In this document: positions 34,856 to 42,963 of the stretch, piece by piece
How the letters are laid out: each line of letters begins with the position of its first letter
Numbering within the stretch: position 1 is the first letter of the stretch
DNA from: a virus
IMG/VR virus record: IMGVR_UViG_3300045240_000053
Coordinates: 1 to 47,003 of that record
Direction: 5' to 3' (one strand)
Length of the DNA: 47,003 nt
Made by a program: the position numbers and the translations under genes
The notes under the pieces: generated by a model
The model's database searches: none
What the model saw: only the letters and a program-made list of their open reading frames with translations
What the model was told of the DNA's origin: nothing

Positions 34856-35578
34856 TCAGCCCTTCGTCAGCGAGTAACGGAGTCGACAGCGGCAGTTGGC
34901 GGCCAGCTCCGGCGGTGCCAGCGTATCGCCCGGCCAGCGCATCGGCACGCCCGCCACGTCGAACGGCTCGCCGAGCGGGCGCTTCTGGCCCTCGACGGCG
35001 GCGTGAGCCGGGCGCACCTTCGCGTCGCCGCGGGTCTTCCAGGTCCGCGCTATCGCGTACGGCGTGTGGTCTTCGACCTGGACCGCCGCCGAGATCGCGG
35101 CCTCGCGCGCAGCGTTCTGGGTGAACGTCGCGGCCTGGATCGAGACGCCGACGGCCCAGCGCTTCAGCATGTCCAGGCGCTCCTGGCGAACGACGAGCCG
35201 CTCGCGGGCGCTGGCGGCCGCGGCGAGGGCGTGCCGGGCCTGGGCGGCCTCGTACGCGGCGCCGGAGCCGACCAGCTTCGCCACGCTCGCGACGATCCCG
35301 GCAGTGTCAAGCGCCGTGCCCGCGGCCTTCAGGCCGAGGTCGGCGACGGCCTTACCGGCGGCCAGCGTGGCCGCTCCGGCGATGATCGGCAGGAGCACGG
35401 CGGCGACCTGGGCCGTCTTGTGCTTCTCGTCGGCCTGCCGGCTCGGGTCGACCGACTGGTCGGCTCGGGTCGAGCCGGCGCCGAGCCAGCCCTCTAGGAG
35501 CGGGTCGAGCGCCGCGGCGATGGCGTGCTCCAGCCGTTCGAGGTCGATGTCGTTCGTCTCGGAAGTACCAGACCTCAC
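34856..35578 (-). CDS. MuF-like minor capsid protein, 240 aa
   Basis: I start at the GTG at 35578, which overlaps the protease stop (GTGA). The C-terminal 60 residues have the MuF_C signature: ARTWKTRGDAKVRPAHAAVEG, PFDVAGVPMRWPGD, and ANCRCRLRY with the conserved Cys pair. The N-terminal part is helical with an Ala-rich hydrophobic stretch (VLLPIIAGAATLAAGKAVAD). MuF proteins sit inside the head near the portal and may be ejected with DNA. Some carry toxins, but none is visible here. Confidence 0.85.
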   Translation of the reverse strand: MRSGTSETNDIDLERLEHAIAAALDPLLEGWLGAGSTRADQSVDPSRQADEKHKTAQVAAVLLPIIAGAATLAAGKAVADLGLKAAGTALDTAGIVASVAKLVGSGAAYEAAQARHALAAAASARERLVVRQERLDMLKRWAVGVSIQAATFTQNAAREAAISAAVQVEDHTPYAIARTWKTRGDAKVRPAHAAVEGQKRPLGEPFDVAGVPMRWPGDTLAPPELAANCRCRLRYSLTKG

Positions 35579-36594
35579 GTCGGAGAAGGCTCCGTCTCGG
35601 GCTCGCGGTCCGAGCGCCCGCCGGACTCGCCGGGCACGTGGCCGGGTCGCGCGCCGGTCGCGAGAACGTGGAGGTTCGCACAGTAGCCCTTCAGCTCCTT
35701 GGCCGGGACGTACTTGCCCAGCTCGGCCTCGCAACGCGCGAAGTCGCCGTCGGTGCCCCAGCCGATCTTCGGAGCGCCCTTGCCCTTCGTCCAGTAGGTC
35801 TTCAGGTGAGCCGAGCTGGCCGCGCCCGTGCCGACGGCTCGGTACTCGCTCATGCCGATCAGCTTGTCGGCGCGCATGAGGAGCCAAGCGTCCTCGACGT
35901 CGGCACGGGTCAGCTCGGTCGGCTCGATCAGCTCGGGGGAAGTCGAGCTGATCGCCTCGTCGTCAGCCTCGCCGTTGCGGGTCTCGATCGCTTCCAGCGC
36001 GTCGCGGAGCGTGATCGTCTTCGCGGCGAGCTTCGTCAGGAGATCCGCGGCCGTGACCTTCAGGATCGCCGCGCCGTCGGCCGAGCGCACGGAGAGCACG
36101 CCCGCGCCGGGCACCGCGCCGACCAGGACCGGGGACACTTCGTCGAGCCGGGCGCGGGTCATCCGCTCGCGCTCGCCCTCGATCTTCGCCGCGGCGGCGC
36201 GCGTGTCGGACCAGCCGCCGGGCTGACGCTTGAAGCCGAAGCTCGTATCGCGCAAATGACCGTCGCGAATCAGGCTCCAGGCCATCTTCGCGTCGGGAAC
36301 CTCGTCGATGTTCGCGAACTGGACCAGCCCGTCGAGCCCGTCGGCGCGCTCCGTGTGCTCCTTCAGCGAGCCGATGATCCGCTCCCAGTTGTGCGCGTAC
36401 GCCGCCGCCGGGCGCGGGTTCGAGCGAAGCGAGTCGGAGAAGACGCCGGGTTCCCAGACCGAGCCGTAGGAATCGGCCCGTTTCATCGGACCGCCGGAGT
36501 AGTTCACGATCCGGAGCGAGAAGGTGTGATCGCCAGGATTGACCTCCTGGATCTGCCCCAGGGCGGCCTCGGCGCGGTACTCAAGGGTCGTCAT
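35575..36594 (-). CDS. HK97-family prohead protease with C-terminal extension, 339 aa
   Basis: The catalytic triad is recognisable and matches HK97 gp4 spacing: H68 in AHNWERIIG, S118 in DTSFGFKRQ, and E152 in LDEVSPVLVG. It cleaves the capsid delta domain and scaffold during maturation. After residue 200 is an extension with an acidic linker. A small domain (YWTKGKGAPKIGWGTDGDF, ARCEAELGKYV, KGYCANLH) follows, of a type often attached to phage head proteins. Its role is unknown. The start overlaps the portal stop (ATGA). Confidence 0.9.
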   Translation of the reverse strand: MTTLEYRAEAALGQIQEVNPGDHTFSLRIVNYSGGPMKRADSYGSVWEPGVFSDSLRSNPRPAAAYAHNWERIIGSLKEHTERADGLDGLVQFANIDEVPDAKMAWSLIRDGHLRDTSFGFKRQPGGWSDTRAAAAKIEGERERMTRARLDEVSPVLVGAVPGAGVLSVRSADGAAILKVTAADLLTKLAAKTITLRDALEAIETRNGEADDEAISSTSPELIEPTELTRADVEDAWLLMRADKLIGMSEYRAVGTGAASSAHLKTYWTKGKGAPKIGWGTDGDFARCEAELGKYVPAKELKGYCANLHVLATGARPGHVPGESGGRSDREPETEPSPT

Positions 36595-39134
36595 GGCGCG
36601 GTCTCCAGCTCTAGGCGGGCCTGGTCGAGGTCGATCTGTCCGGCGGCGAAGCGTGTCAGCAGGTCGCGGACGGTCTCGACCTGGGCGCTCGGCTGGAGCG
36701 AGCGTACGGCGTCGTCCCAGACGTCGACGATGATCGAGCTGGACACGCCGTCGCCGCGGAGCCAGTCGGCGGCGCCATCCAGCCCGCGCTCGACGTCGCG
36801 GAGCCCGGCGGCGAGCCGCACGAGTTGAGCCGTCACGCGAGCCTCGGCGAACGCGGAAGCACGAGCCGACGCCCAGGCTTCCAGGTCCGCCGCGGAGTCA
36901 GGCACGACGCCGAGCGCCAGCTCAGCGGAAGCGGCGACGGCGTAGAAGACCGGCGCGACCGCGGCGCGCGTCGCCTCGGTCCAGAACGCGGGCTCGTAGA
37001 GTGCATCGGCGCGGACCTCACCATCTCGTAGGAGCTGCTGGCCGCGCTTACCCTGGGCGCGGGCCTGGGTCGAGGTCACGGCTCGGGCGTCCAGGTCGCC
37101 GAGCTGCTGGCCGAGCATCGCCGTGTACCGCTTCGCGACGGCCTCCCGATGCTTCACCAGGACGTCGGCGAGCGAGCCCGCGGCATGATGGCCCGAGCTG
37201 ACGTGATCGTGGCCCTCCGGCCCCGCGTGGCGCTTGGCTGGCTTCGCGCCAAACTTCTTGATCGCCGCTAGATGTTTCGGGCTGTTCGTGCCGTGCATCA
37301 TCTCGGCCGCCTCGATCAGCGAGATACGACCCTTGACCTCGCCGTCCGCGGAATGCACGAGGATCTTCTTCGGCGCTCCGTGACTATCGAGCCCCCACTC
37401 ACCGGTCAGCGGGTTTCGCGGCTCGTTCGGGTCGAAGTGACGCGCCTCCTCGGTCTCAATCAGGCCGAGGTCCTCGCGGCTCATCCCGTGCCGGTCGGCG
37501 CCGACGTTGCAGACCTCGCACGGCGCGCCGGCGTCGTCCTCGAGGTCGTCCTCGCTCCCGGTCCACTCGTGCGCCGGGATGATGCGCCACTCGCCGCTCT
37601 CCGAGCGCTTCGCCGTACGAGGCGCCGGCGCCGGCGAGCCGTTGCCCGTGCTCGCGTTCGCGGCCGCGTCCGAGGCGACCGGCGTCGACTTCGCGCTCGC
37701 CTCGGACTCGATCCCAGGCTTTGCGGCGCCCGCGTGACCGATCGACGGATTGATCCCGGAAGCGGGCAGGCGGCCGAGCGAGTCGCCGGGCGGCGGTAGC
37801 AAGAGCGGCGTCGCCATCTTCGCGTCGGCCTCCTTCTCGGCCTCCAGCGCCTTGAGGTCGACCGGGCCGAGCCCGGCGAACATGCGGCGCTCGTCGCGGA
37901 GCATGTCGCCCTCGATCGCGGCGAAGTTGACACCCTCGCTCATCCGCGGCTTCAGCGAGCGGACGCCGGAGAGATCGAACCATCCGAGGAGGCCGTCGTC
38001 GAACTTCGGTGCCAGCTCGCGGTTCACGATGTCGGCGAGCTCGCGGGCCAGCGGGAGGAGCTTGTCCTCGTGCCAGTTCCAGTCCTCCTGCTCCGCGTTG
38101 TTATACGTCCGGCCGGAGGCGTCGAGCCGGGACATCGGCACGCCGAGGCCACCCGAGACGGCCTGGAGCTGGGCGTCGTAGATAACGGAAAGCTGGCTGT
38201 CGCGATTGTTCGCGCCCATGGCGATGTACTCGATCACGCCGACGGTCTTGCCGTTCTCATCGACGGTCGCCTCCGTGAATGCGAGCTTATTCGCATTCTT
38301 CGCGCCCTTGTGATTGCCGATGATCCGCGAGCGCCAGTTCTCGCGATCCTCCGGCGTCTCGCCGATCTTCGGGTGGACCATCATCCCGGCGGGCGTCGCG
38401 TCATTCGCCATAAAGGCCCAGGTGTATTCGTCCATCTCATAGAGGATGTTGATATTCAGGCGCAGCGACTGGAGCGCGGAGAACGGCTGGCGCGGATCAG
38501 ATGCTGACGGGTTCCAGCCGTAGGCCACTTCGTCCCGCTTGTATTCGACGTATTGCGTCGCGCCGTACGGCCGGAGCTGGAAGCCGGAAAAGTAGCTCCG
38601 GCGCTGGGCCGGGATGCGCGGGTCGCTCTCGATCGGAAACAGGATCGCGGTCACCAGCGGCCAGAGCCCTACGATGCCCGAGCTATCCGGGGTCTGGATC
38701 TGCACGACGCTCTGGCCGGGCCGGATCGGGCTCGTCGGGCGCGGCGGCTTACGAGCCGCGCCGCGCTCGATCTCCCAGCCGAAGCGGCCGGTCACCAGAT
38801 AGTTGACGATCGACCACTTCCAGAGCGCCCGCGCCGAGAGCTCCGGGTTCGGGGAGCCGGGCGCCGGGCCCAGGAGTTGGGCGAGCTTCGCCTTCTCGTT
38901 GTAGTCGCCGGGCTTGTCCGGGTCCTGGCCCATACGGAACGGCCAGGAGGAGATCCGGTCGGCGATAAGCTCGACCGCGCGCCCGACGAGCCATTGCGAC
39001 GTCTGGGCGCGGAAGGCGACCTCGGCGTCCCAGTCGAGGAGCTTCGGACGGCCTGGGGACGTCGCCCAGCCAGTGCCGAGCGTCGCACCGCGCGGATCGC
39101 GGATCTCGCTCGTCTGGCGGCGTCGAAGACTCAC
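36591..39134 (-). CDS. Portal protein with long C-terminal fusion, 847 aa
   Basis: I use the GTG at 39134, which has GAAGGGGG just upstream. The GTG at 39170 lies inside the terminase end. The first 440 residues follow the portal family: FRAQTSQWLVGRAVELIADR, ALWKWSIVNYLVTGRFGWEI, the WNPSASDPRQPFSALQSLR segment, VIEYIAMGANNRDSQL, GVPMSRLDASGRTYNNAEQ, and the IVNRELAPKFDDGLLG helix. Residues about 520-847 form an extra region. It has an EWRIIPAHEWTGSEDD segment, a CEVC site, several His residues, and helical repeats (REAVAKRYTAMLGQQLGDL). Ordinary portals have 400-550 residues, so this is a fusion. Confidence 0.88.
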   Translation of the reverse strand: MSLRRRQTSEIRDPRGATLGTGWATSPGRPKLLDWDAEVAFRAQTSQWLVGRAVELIADRISSWPFRMGQDPDKPGDYNEKAKLAQLLGPAPGSPNPELSARALWKWSIVNYLVTGRFGWEIERGAARKPPRPTSPIRPGQSVVQIQTPDSSGIVGLWPLVTAILFPIESDPRIPAQRRSYFSGFQLRPYGATQYVEYKRDEVAYGWNPSASDPRQPFSALQSLRLNINILYEMDEYTWAFMANDATPAGMMVHPKIGETPEDRENWRSRIIGNHKGAKNANKLAFTEATVDENGKTVGVIEYIAMGANNRDSQLSVIYDAQLQAVSGGLGVPMSRLDASGRTYNNAEQEDWNWHEDKLLPLARELADIVNRELAPKFDDGLLGWFDLSGVRSLKPRMSEGVNFAAIEGDMLRDERRMFAGLGPVDLKALEAEKEADAKMATPLLLPPPGDSLGRLPASGINPSIGHAGAAKPGIESEASAKSTPVASDAAANASTGNGSPAPAPRTAKRSESGEWRIIPAHEWTGSEDDLEDDAGAPCEVCNVGADRHGMSREDLGLIETEEARHFDPNEPRNPLTGEWGLDSHGAPKKILVHSADGEVKGRISLIEAAEMMHGTNSPKHLAAIKKFGAKPAKRHAGPEGHDHVSSGHHAAGSLADVLVKHREAVAKRYTAMLGQQLGDLDARAVTSTQARAQGKRGQQLLRDGEVRADALYEPAFWTEATRAAVAPVFYAVAASAELALGVVPDSAADLEAWASARASAFAEARVTAQLVRLAAGLRDVERGLDGAADWLRGDGVSSSIIVDVWDDAVRSLQPSAQVETVRDLLTRFAAGQIDLDQARLELETAP

Positions 39135-39144
39135 GCGGCCCCCT

Positions 39145-40563
39145 TCAGTCTGGGGAGATCGTACGCTCACGGCGCTGGGTTAGGTCCGTAACTGCCCACA
39201 CTAGTGCGTCCAGCCTGTCCGGGCTCTCCGGCGAGGCCGGGATCGCAACCGAGATCCCGGTCCGCTCATCGACCTCGAACTGGCCCGGCGGGACCCAGGT
39301 GACCATCTGGCTCTCCAGGTCGCCCAGCCAGCCGACATGATGCGCCATCCGGCGCTCGTAGAGGTTCACGATCGGCTCGGCCCGGATCGCCTTGCCTCGC
39401 GAGGCCGTCACGGCGCGGACGTGGACTCCGGCGTCACGGTTGCGGAGCGTGGAGATCACCATATCGCCGCCGAAGTTCTTCTCGACGACGATCGCGTCGG
39501 CCTTGTGCCGATGATAGGCCCGCACGGCGACGTCGGCCCATTGCTCGGGCGAGTAGCGGCGCGAGAGATCCTCCAGCGGGTAGACGTGCCCGTTCAGCAG
39601 GCCGACTGGGACGATGCCGGTCTCGTCGCTGGTCTTGCGGTGTGAGCCCGCCGGGTCGACGCCGATCACGATTCGGTCGAAGGCTCCAGGAGCGGCCGAG
39701 GCGCGGTCGCGGTCGATGTCGTCCTGGGTCCAGAGCGCGCCGAGCGTGTCCTCCAGGAGCAGGCCCATGAGCTCCTGCTGGCCGAGCGTCGTACCTTCGT
39801 ACCGGAGCCGGAGCCGGGCGAGCATCGCGGCCGGGAGGTTCTCCGCGTTGCTCATCGTCGAGCCGCGGGTGACGACCGTGCCGCTCTCCGGGTCCTCGTC
39901 CTCCTTGAGCAGGCGCTTGATAATCGGGATCTTGCGCGGCGTCGTCGTGACGACGATCCGCGGGTCGTCGCCGAGCCGGAGCGCGAATTCGAGCATGTCC
40001 CAGGCGACGTCCCCGTACTGCTGGGTTCCGAGCTCCTCGAACCAGGCGGTCCCGCATTGCCAGCCGCGGAGGCTCTCGGCGTCCTTGCGGTCGTGCGTGC
40101 CGAAGATCTTCAACATCGACCCGTTCGTGAGTACGAGCTCGCCGATGCTCCGGTTCCAGATCTTGATTCGGTTCCACGGGATCGCGCCCTCGTCCTCGAC
40201 CATGCCACGGAGGCCGGACTCGCCCTCGACGCAGATGTCGCGGCCGTCGCCGAACGTCGGCACGATGCACGCTACGCGGTGACCTGGGTCTTCGAGCATC
40301 CGCTTCTTCACGTACTCGGCGCCCGTGCGCGTCTTGCCGAAGCCGCGGCCCGTGATGAGCGCCCAGACGTACCAGCTCGGGATCGGCGGAAGCTGCTCGG
40401 CGCGAGCGTGCCGGAACGGGATAAGGACCTTCGTGCCGGGCAGGCGATGACCGGGACGGCCGTCGCATCCGGGCACGCCGCACGACCAGACGAAGCGGAG
40501 CGCGTGCTTGAGCTTCGCTAGCTTGCGGAGCTGGTCGATCTTCTCGGCCTGGGTCGCCGTCAC
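39145..40563 (-). CDS. Terminase large subunit (ATPase-nuclease), 472 aa
   Basis: Walker A is TGRGFGKT (residues 71-78), Walker B is AWFEE (173-177), and VVTTTPRK is the coupling motif (about 205-211). The RNase-H-like nuclease has D303 in IGVDPAG, E314 in the DETGIVPVG strand, and a C-terminal D in RLDALVWAVTDL (about 455). It pumps DNA into the prohead and cuts the concatemer. The N-terminus contains a Cys pair (SCGVPGCDG), a common actinophage feature. The GTG start overlaps the previous stop. Confidence 0.95.
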   Translation of the reverse strand: MTATQAEKIDQLRKLAKLKHALRFVWSCGVPGCDGRPGHRLPGTKVLIPFRHARAEQLPPIPSWYVWALITGRGFGKTRTGAEYVKKRMLEDPGHRVACIVPTFGDGRDICVEGESGLRGMVEDEGAIPWNRIKIWNRSIGELVLTNGSMLKIFGTHDRKDAESLRGWQCGTAWFEELGTQQYGDVAWDMLEFALRLGDDPRIVVTTTPRKIPIIKRLLKEDEDPESGTVVTRGSTMSNAENLPAAMLARLRLRYEGTTLGQQELMGLLLEDTLGALWTQDDIDRDRASAAPGAFDRIVIGVDPAGSHRKTSDETGIVPVGLLNGHVYPLEDLSRRYSPEQWADVAVRAYHRHKADAIVVEKNFGGDMVISTLRNRDAGVHVRAVTASRGKAIRAEPIVNLYERRMAHHVGWLGDLESQMVTWVPPGQFEVDERTGISVAIPASPESPDRLDALVWAVTDLTQRRERTISPD

Positions 40564-40760
40564 GCCATCCCGACCAGCTCAAGCCATCCCGATAGCTGGG
40601 CGCGGAGGTCGAGCAAGCGGTCGAGCTCGCGGCGATGGGCGTCCAGCTCCGGTTCTGGGGCGCCCATCGCTCGAAAGGTACGGAGATACTCGCGCTCCGT
40701 GTCGAGCTGGACGTCGACGAGCCCGATCCTGCGACGGAGATCCTTCCCGCGGTCCATCAT
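40560..40760 (-). CDS. Small helical protein before terminase, 66 aa
   Basis: I use the ATG at 40760 (MMDRGKDLRRRIGLVDVQLD), which overlaps the stop of the 59-aa gene. Upstream in-frame codons give an Arg/Pro/Gly-rich reading over that gene and were not used. The product is a helical hairpin (DTEREYLRTFRAMGAPEPEL, AHRRELDRLLDLRAQL). It may be a coiled-coil accessory of packaging. The stop overlaps the terminase GTG. Confidence 0.6.
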   Translation of the reverse strand: MMDRGKDLRRRIGLVDVQLDTEREYLRTFRAMGAPEPELDAHRRELDRLLDLRAQLSGWLELVGMA

Positions 40761-40936
40761 GAGCCGCCGGAGTGCTGAAGCGCCGCCGGCGAGCCGAGTG
40801 CGAGGAGGGCCTGGCGATGCTCGGCCCCTGCCTGGGCCTCGCGAAGGTGGCACGCGCACGCGCACCGAAGACCGGGCCTCGCGGCGTCGTGACGCCGCTT
40901 GTCGATCCGGCAGGCGCAGCTCGCGTAGCCGCTCAT
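40757..40936 (-). CDS. Cys/His-rich small protein, 59 aa
   Basis: The ATG at 40936 overlaps the stop at 40933 (ATGA), and the TGA at 40757 overlaps the next ATG. The first 33 residues contain SCAC, a His, and CACACH (MSGYASCACRIDKRRH; LRCACACHLRE), six Cys/His ligands in the arrangement of a small zinc-binding protein. A helical tail with a Pro/Ala/Gly end follows. The tight coupling and metal-ligand pattern make it likely to be real. Confidence 0.55.
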   Translation of the reverse strand: MSGYASCACRIDKRRHDAARPGLRCACACHLREAQAGAEHRQALLALGSPAALQHSGGS

Positions 40937-41265
40937 AGCCCAGGTCGCGCCGGAGCGCGTTCGCCTGGCGCCGGACGTAGGACCTGGTGAGGCTCCTCCA
41001 GGACCACGGTCGGCGCGGTCGTCACGACGGCGACACGCTTCGGCCCGACACCGTTCGCGGTCAGGCGAGCGTTGATCCGATGCTTCAGGACCTCGCCGAG
41101 GATCGGGCCCTTCAGGTCCGTGCGAACCTTCAACGTCACGCCGTCGTCGCCGACGACCAGCTTCGCGTTACCGCTCTCGATCAGGCGCAGCGTGAGGTCC
41201 ATCTCGCCGTCGGTGGCGCGGGCCTCGGACAGCTCGTCAGGCGTCGGCGGTCGTGTTGCTTCCAT
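40933..41265 (-). CDS. Hypothetical protein, 110 aa
   Basis: The ATG at 41265 begins 29 nt inside the TerS-like gene. The middle is beta-like (NAKLVVGDDGVTLKVRTDL, RVAVVTTAPTVVL), and the end is Arg/Pro-rich (APGERAPARPG). It lies between TerS-like and small packaging-region genes. No family is recognised. Confidence 0.65.
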   Translation of the reverse strand: MEATRPPTPDELSEARATDGEMDLTLRLIESGNAKLVVGDDGVTLKVRTDLKGPILGEVLKHRINARLTANGVGPKRVAVVTTAPTVVLEEPHQVLRPAPGERAPARPGL

Positions 41266-41821
41266 CGAGTGCTCCTTCGTCCCCTAGGCTCGCCTCGGCG
41301 GTCGCCGGGCTCGTGTCGTTCAGTCCGAGCTCGGTGGCGAGCTTCGTCAGCTCGTCGTCGATCGACCCGGTGTGCTCCAGCTTGACGTCCATCTGAATCA
41401 GGACCGGGCGATCGGCCCCCTGGAGCTTGGCCAGCCGATCCTCGATCTTCACGAGCGCCTCGGCGAACTTCGGCGAGTGCTCGATCTTTCCGCGCCCGGC
41501 AGGGTTGGCCGGGTCAGCAGACGTCTGGAGGAGGCCCCAGTCGGTCAGGAGCTTGCGCCGTGCCGTTTCGAGTGTTCGCTGGCTCATATCCCGGAACGTC
41601 TCGGCTCCAGGCGAAAGGACCAGGGATCGAGCCTCTTCGATCCGATTCTCGACCGTACCGACCGAAACGCCGAGCTCCTTCGCGATCTCGTACGTCGAGT
41701 AGCCCGCGCATCGGCGATCGAATACCAGGACGGCCTCAGCGTCTCGCTGGCTCTTGTTCCTCCGCTTGCGCCGTGGAGGCTCCTGGACCTCGATCGTGCC
41801 CGTATGCGCGTCGTCGCTCAA
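41237..41821 (-). CDS. Terminase small subunit-like HTH protein, 194 aa
   Basis: A helix-turn-helix is visible at about residues 40-67 (AGYSTYEIAKELGVSVGTV, then ENRIEEARS), typical of TerS and sigma-region-4-like DNA readers. The start is basic (PPRRKRRNKSQRDAEA). A long helical region of about residues 70-165 (DMSQRTLETARRKLLTDWG, FAEALVKIEDRLAKLQG) could form the oligomer, and the tail is acidic. TerS proteins select the packaging site and activate TerL. Position upstream of TerL and size support this over an ordinary transcription factor. Confidence 0.7.
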   Translation of the reverse strand: MSDDAHTGTIEVQEPPRRKRRNKSQRDAEAVLVFDRRCAGYSTYEIAKELGVSVGTVENRIEEARSLVLSPGAETFRDMSQRTLETARRKLLTDWGLLQTSADPANPAGRGKIEHSPKFAEALVKIEDRLAKLQGADRPVLIQMDVKLEHTGSIDDELTKLATELGLNDTSPATAEASLGDEGALDGSNTTADA

Positions 41822-41864
41822 GGCTCAATCACCGACCCCAATAGCTTCGTCATCCGATCCCGGA

Positions 41865-42419
41865 TCACTCTACGCTGCCGACCAGTGCCTTGCCCAGTGC
41901 CGTCACCTTGACGCCATGTCGCCCGTCGATCCCGCCGCCGACGTAGGTCCACTTCTCGCCCGGCGCTACGACGACAGCCCAGAGCGCGTATGCCGCCCGG
42001 CCGTCCCGGCGCATCCGGAGCGAGGCGCTCAGTGTCGGCGTGAGCGTCGTGGCGTAGTGCCCGTGCTCCTCGTCCTCTGCGGCCGGGATCAGCCGCCGTA
42101 CCGGAACGATCGCGGACCCGTACATGCCCTGGCACTCCCAGCCCGCGACGACCGCCTTCTTGCGCATGGCCGCCATCGCGCCAGGATCGCCCAGGAGCCC
42201 TTCGATCGCGTTCGCCTGAAGGACCACACCACGCGGTAGCTCCGGCTCGGGCTCGTCCTTGCGCTTGCGGCTCTCCGGCCTCGGGTCGCTGACCCAGGTC
42301 GTCGGGCCTCCGCTGCGCCCGTAACTCCAAGCCGGGCGCTGGCCCCACGGGACCTCGACCTCCAGCGTCTCCAGGTCCTCCGGGCTCGCCTCGGCCTCGT
42401 CGTCCAGCTCGTCAGTCAT
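41865..42419 (-). CDS. Hypothetical protein, 184 aa
   Basis: The first 80 residues are acidic then Trp/Gly/Pro-rich (DDEAEASPEDLETLEVEVPW). From about residue 90 it is mixed alpha/beta (EGLLGDPGAMAAMRKKAVVA, YALWAVVVAPGEKWTYVGGG, GIDGRHGVKVTALGKALVG). The ATG overlaps the previous stop by 8 nt. It lies between the primase locus and packaging genes. I do not recognise it. Confidence 0.7.
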   Translation of the reverse strand: MTDELDDEAEASPEDLETLEVEVPWGQRPAWSYGRSGGPTTWVSDPRPESRKRKDEPEPELPRGVVLQANAIEGLLGDPGAMAAMRKKAVVAGWECQGMYGSAIVPVRRLIPAAEDEEHGHYATTLTPTLSASLRMRRDGRAAYALWAVVVAPGEKWTYVGGGIDGRHGVKVTALGKALVGSVE

Positions 42420-42726
42420 CGGGCCCTTCCCAGCTCGGATCGAAAGCGATCACAGCCATGGCAACGGGCCTCGGTTCCTGAGTCAGGGTGACCGGGTGAA
42501 GCTCAACCAGGCGGAGCCATGCGAGATCACCCGAGATCCGGGCGCTTACCTGGTAGCCATGCTTCGCGGCCCAGAGCCTGGCGACCCGTACGAAGTCCCG
42601 AGCACTCACGCCGAAGTCCTGGCCACGGGAGAAGCGCCGGGTCTGACCATCGGCCCACTCCTCCCAGGGATAGGCCTTCCGGGCATCGCTGAAGGGGTCC
42701 AGGTCATCGGACACTATCTCGGGCAT
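42412..42726 (-). CDS. Hypothetical protein, 104 aa
   Basis: I choose the ATG at 42726 (MPEIVSDDLDPFSDARKAYP). Upstream in-frame sequence reads through the GGAGATG repeat cluster. The middle has FGVSARDFVRVARLWAAKHG, a helix rich in Arg/Ala, then strands ending PVAMAVIAFDPSW. Small proteins of this type sit beside replication genes in actinophages. It borders the candidate origin, so a role in replication is possible but unproven. Confidence 0.65.
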   Translation of the reverse strand: MPEIVSDDLDPFSDARKAYPWEEWADGQTRRFSRGQDFGVSARDFVRVARLWAAKHGYQVSARISGDLAWLRLVELHPVTLTQEPRPVAMAVIAFDPSWEGPDD

Positions 42727-42745
42727 TTCGTCACTCTCTGTGTGC

Positions 42746-42959
42746 GCGGAGATGCGGAGCTCGCGGAGATGAAATGCACTTCCCCCGCGGTTCAGATAAT
42801 AGCATCTCTCTATCACTACGGAGATACAGGGATGCGATTCTCTCCCTACGCGGGTATGTAGGTTTCTCCTCCGCATCTCCGCAAAGCGACCAAAAGCCCA
42901 GGTCACGAAGGCCGGAGATGCCCCCGGAGATGAGAAGTTGATCTCCGCGCATCTCCGCG
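42746..42959. repeat. GGAGATG iteron-like repeat cluster, candidate replication origin
   Basis: Within 214 bp the 7-mer GGAGATG or its complement occurs seven times. Direct copies are GCGGAGATG at 42746 and 42763 and CCGGAGATG at 42912 and 42924. Inverted copies are GCATCTCCGC at 42873, ATCTCCGC at 42941 and GCATCTCCGCG at 42949. There are also variants GCATCTC at 42802 and CGGAGATA at 42819. The middle (about 42790-42830) is unusually AT-rich for this DNA. It is non-coding, adjacent to the 3' end of the prim-pol/helicase gene, and has the look of an iteron origin. Confidence 0.6.
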
Positions 42960-42963
42960 AATA

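Noticed and set aside
39135-39170. GTG at 39170 as the portal start.
   Set aside because: It lies inside the end of the terminase gene with no ribosome site, while the GTG at 39134 has GAAGGGGG just upstream.
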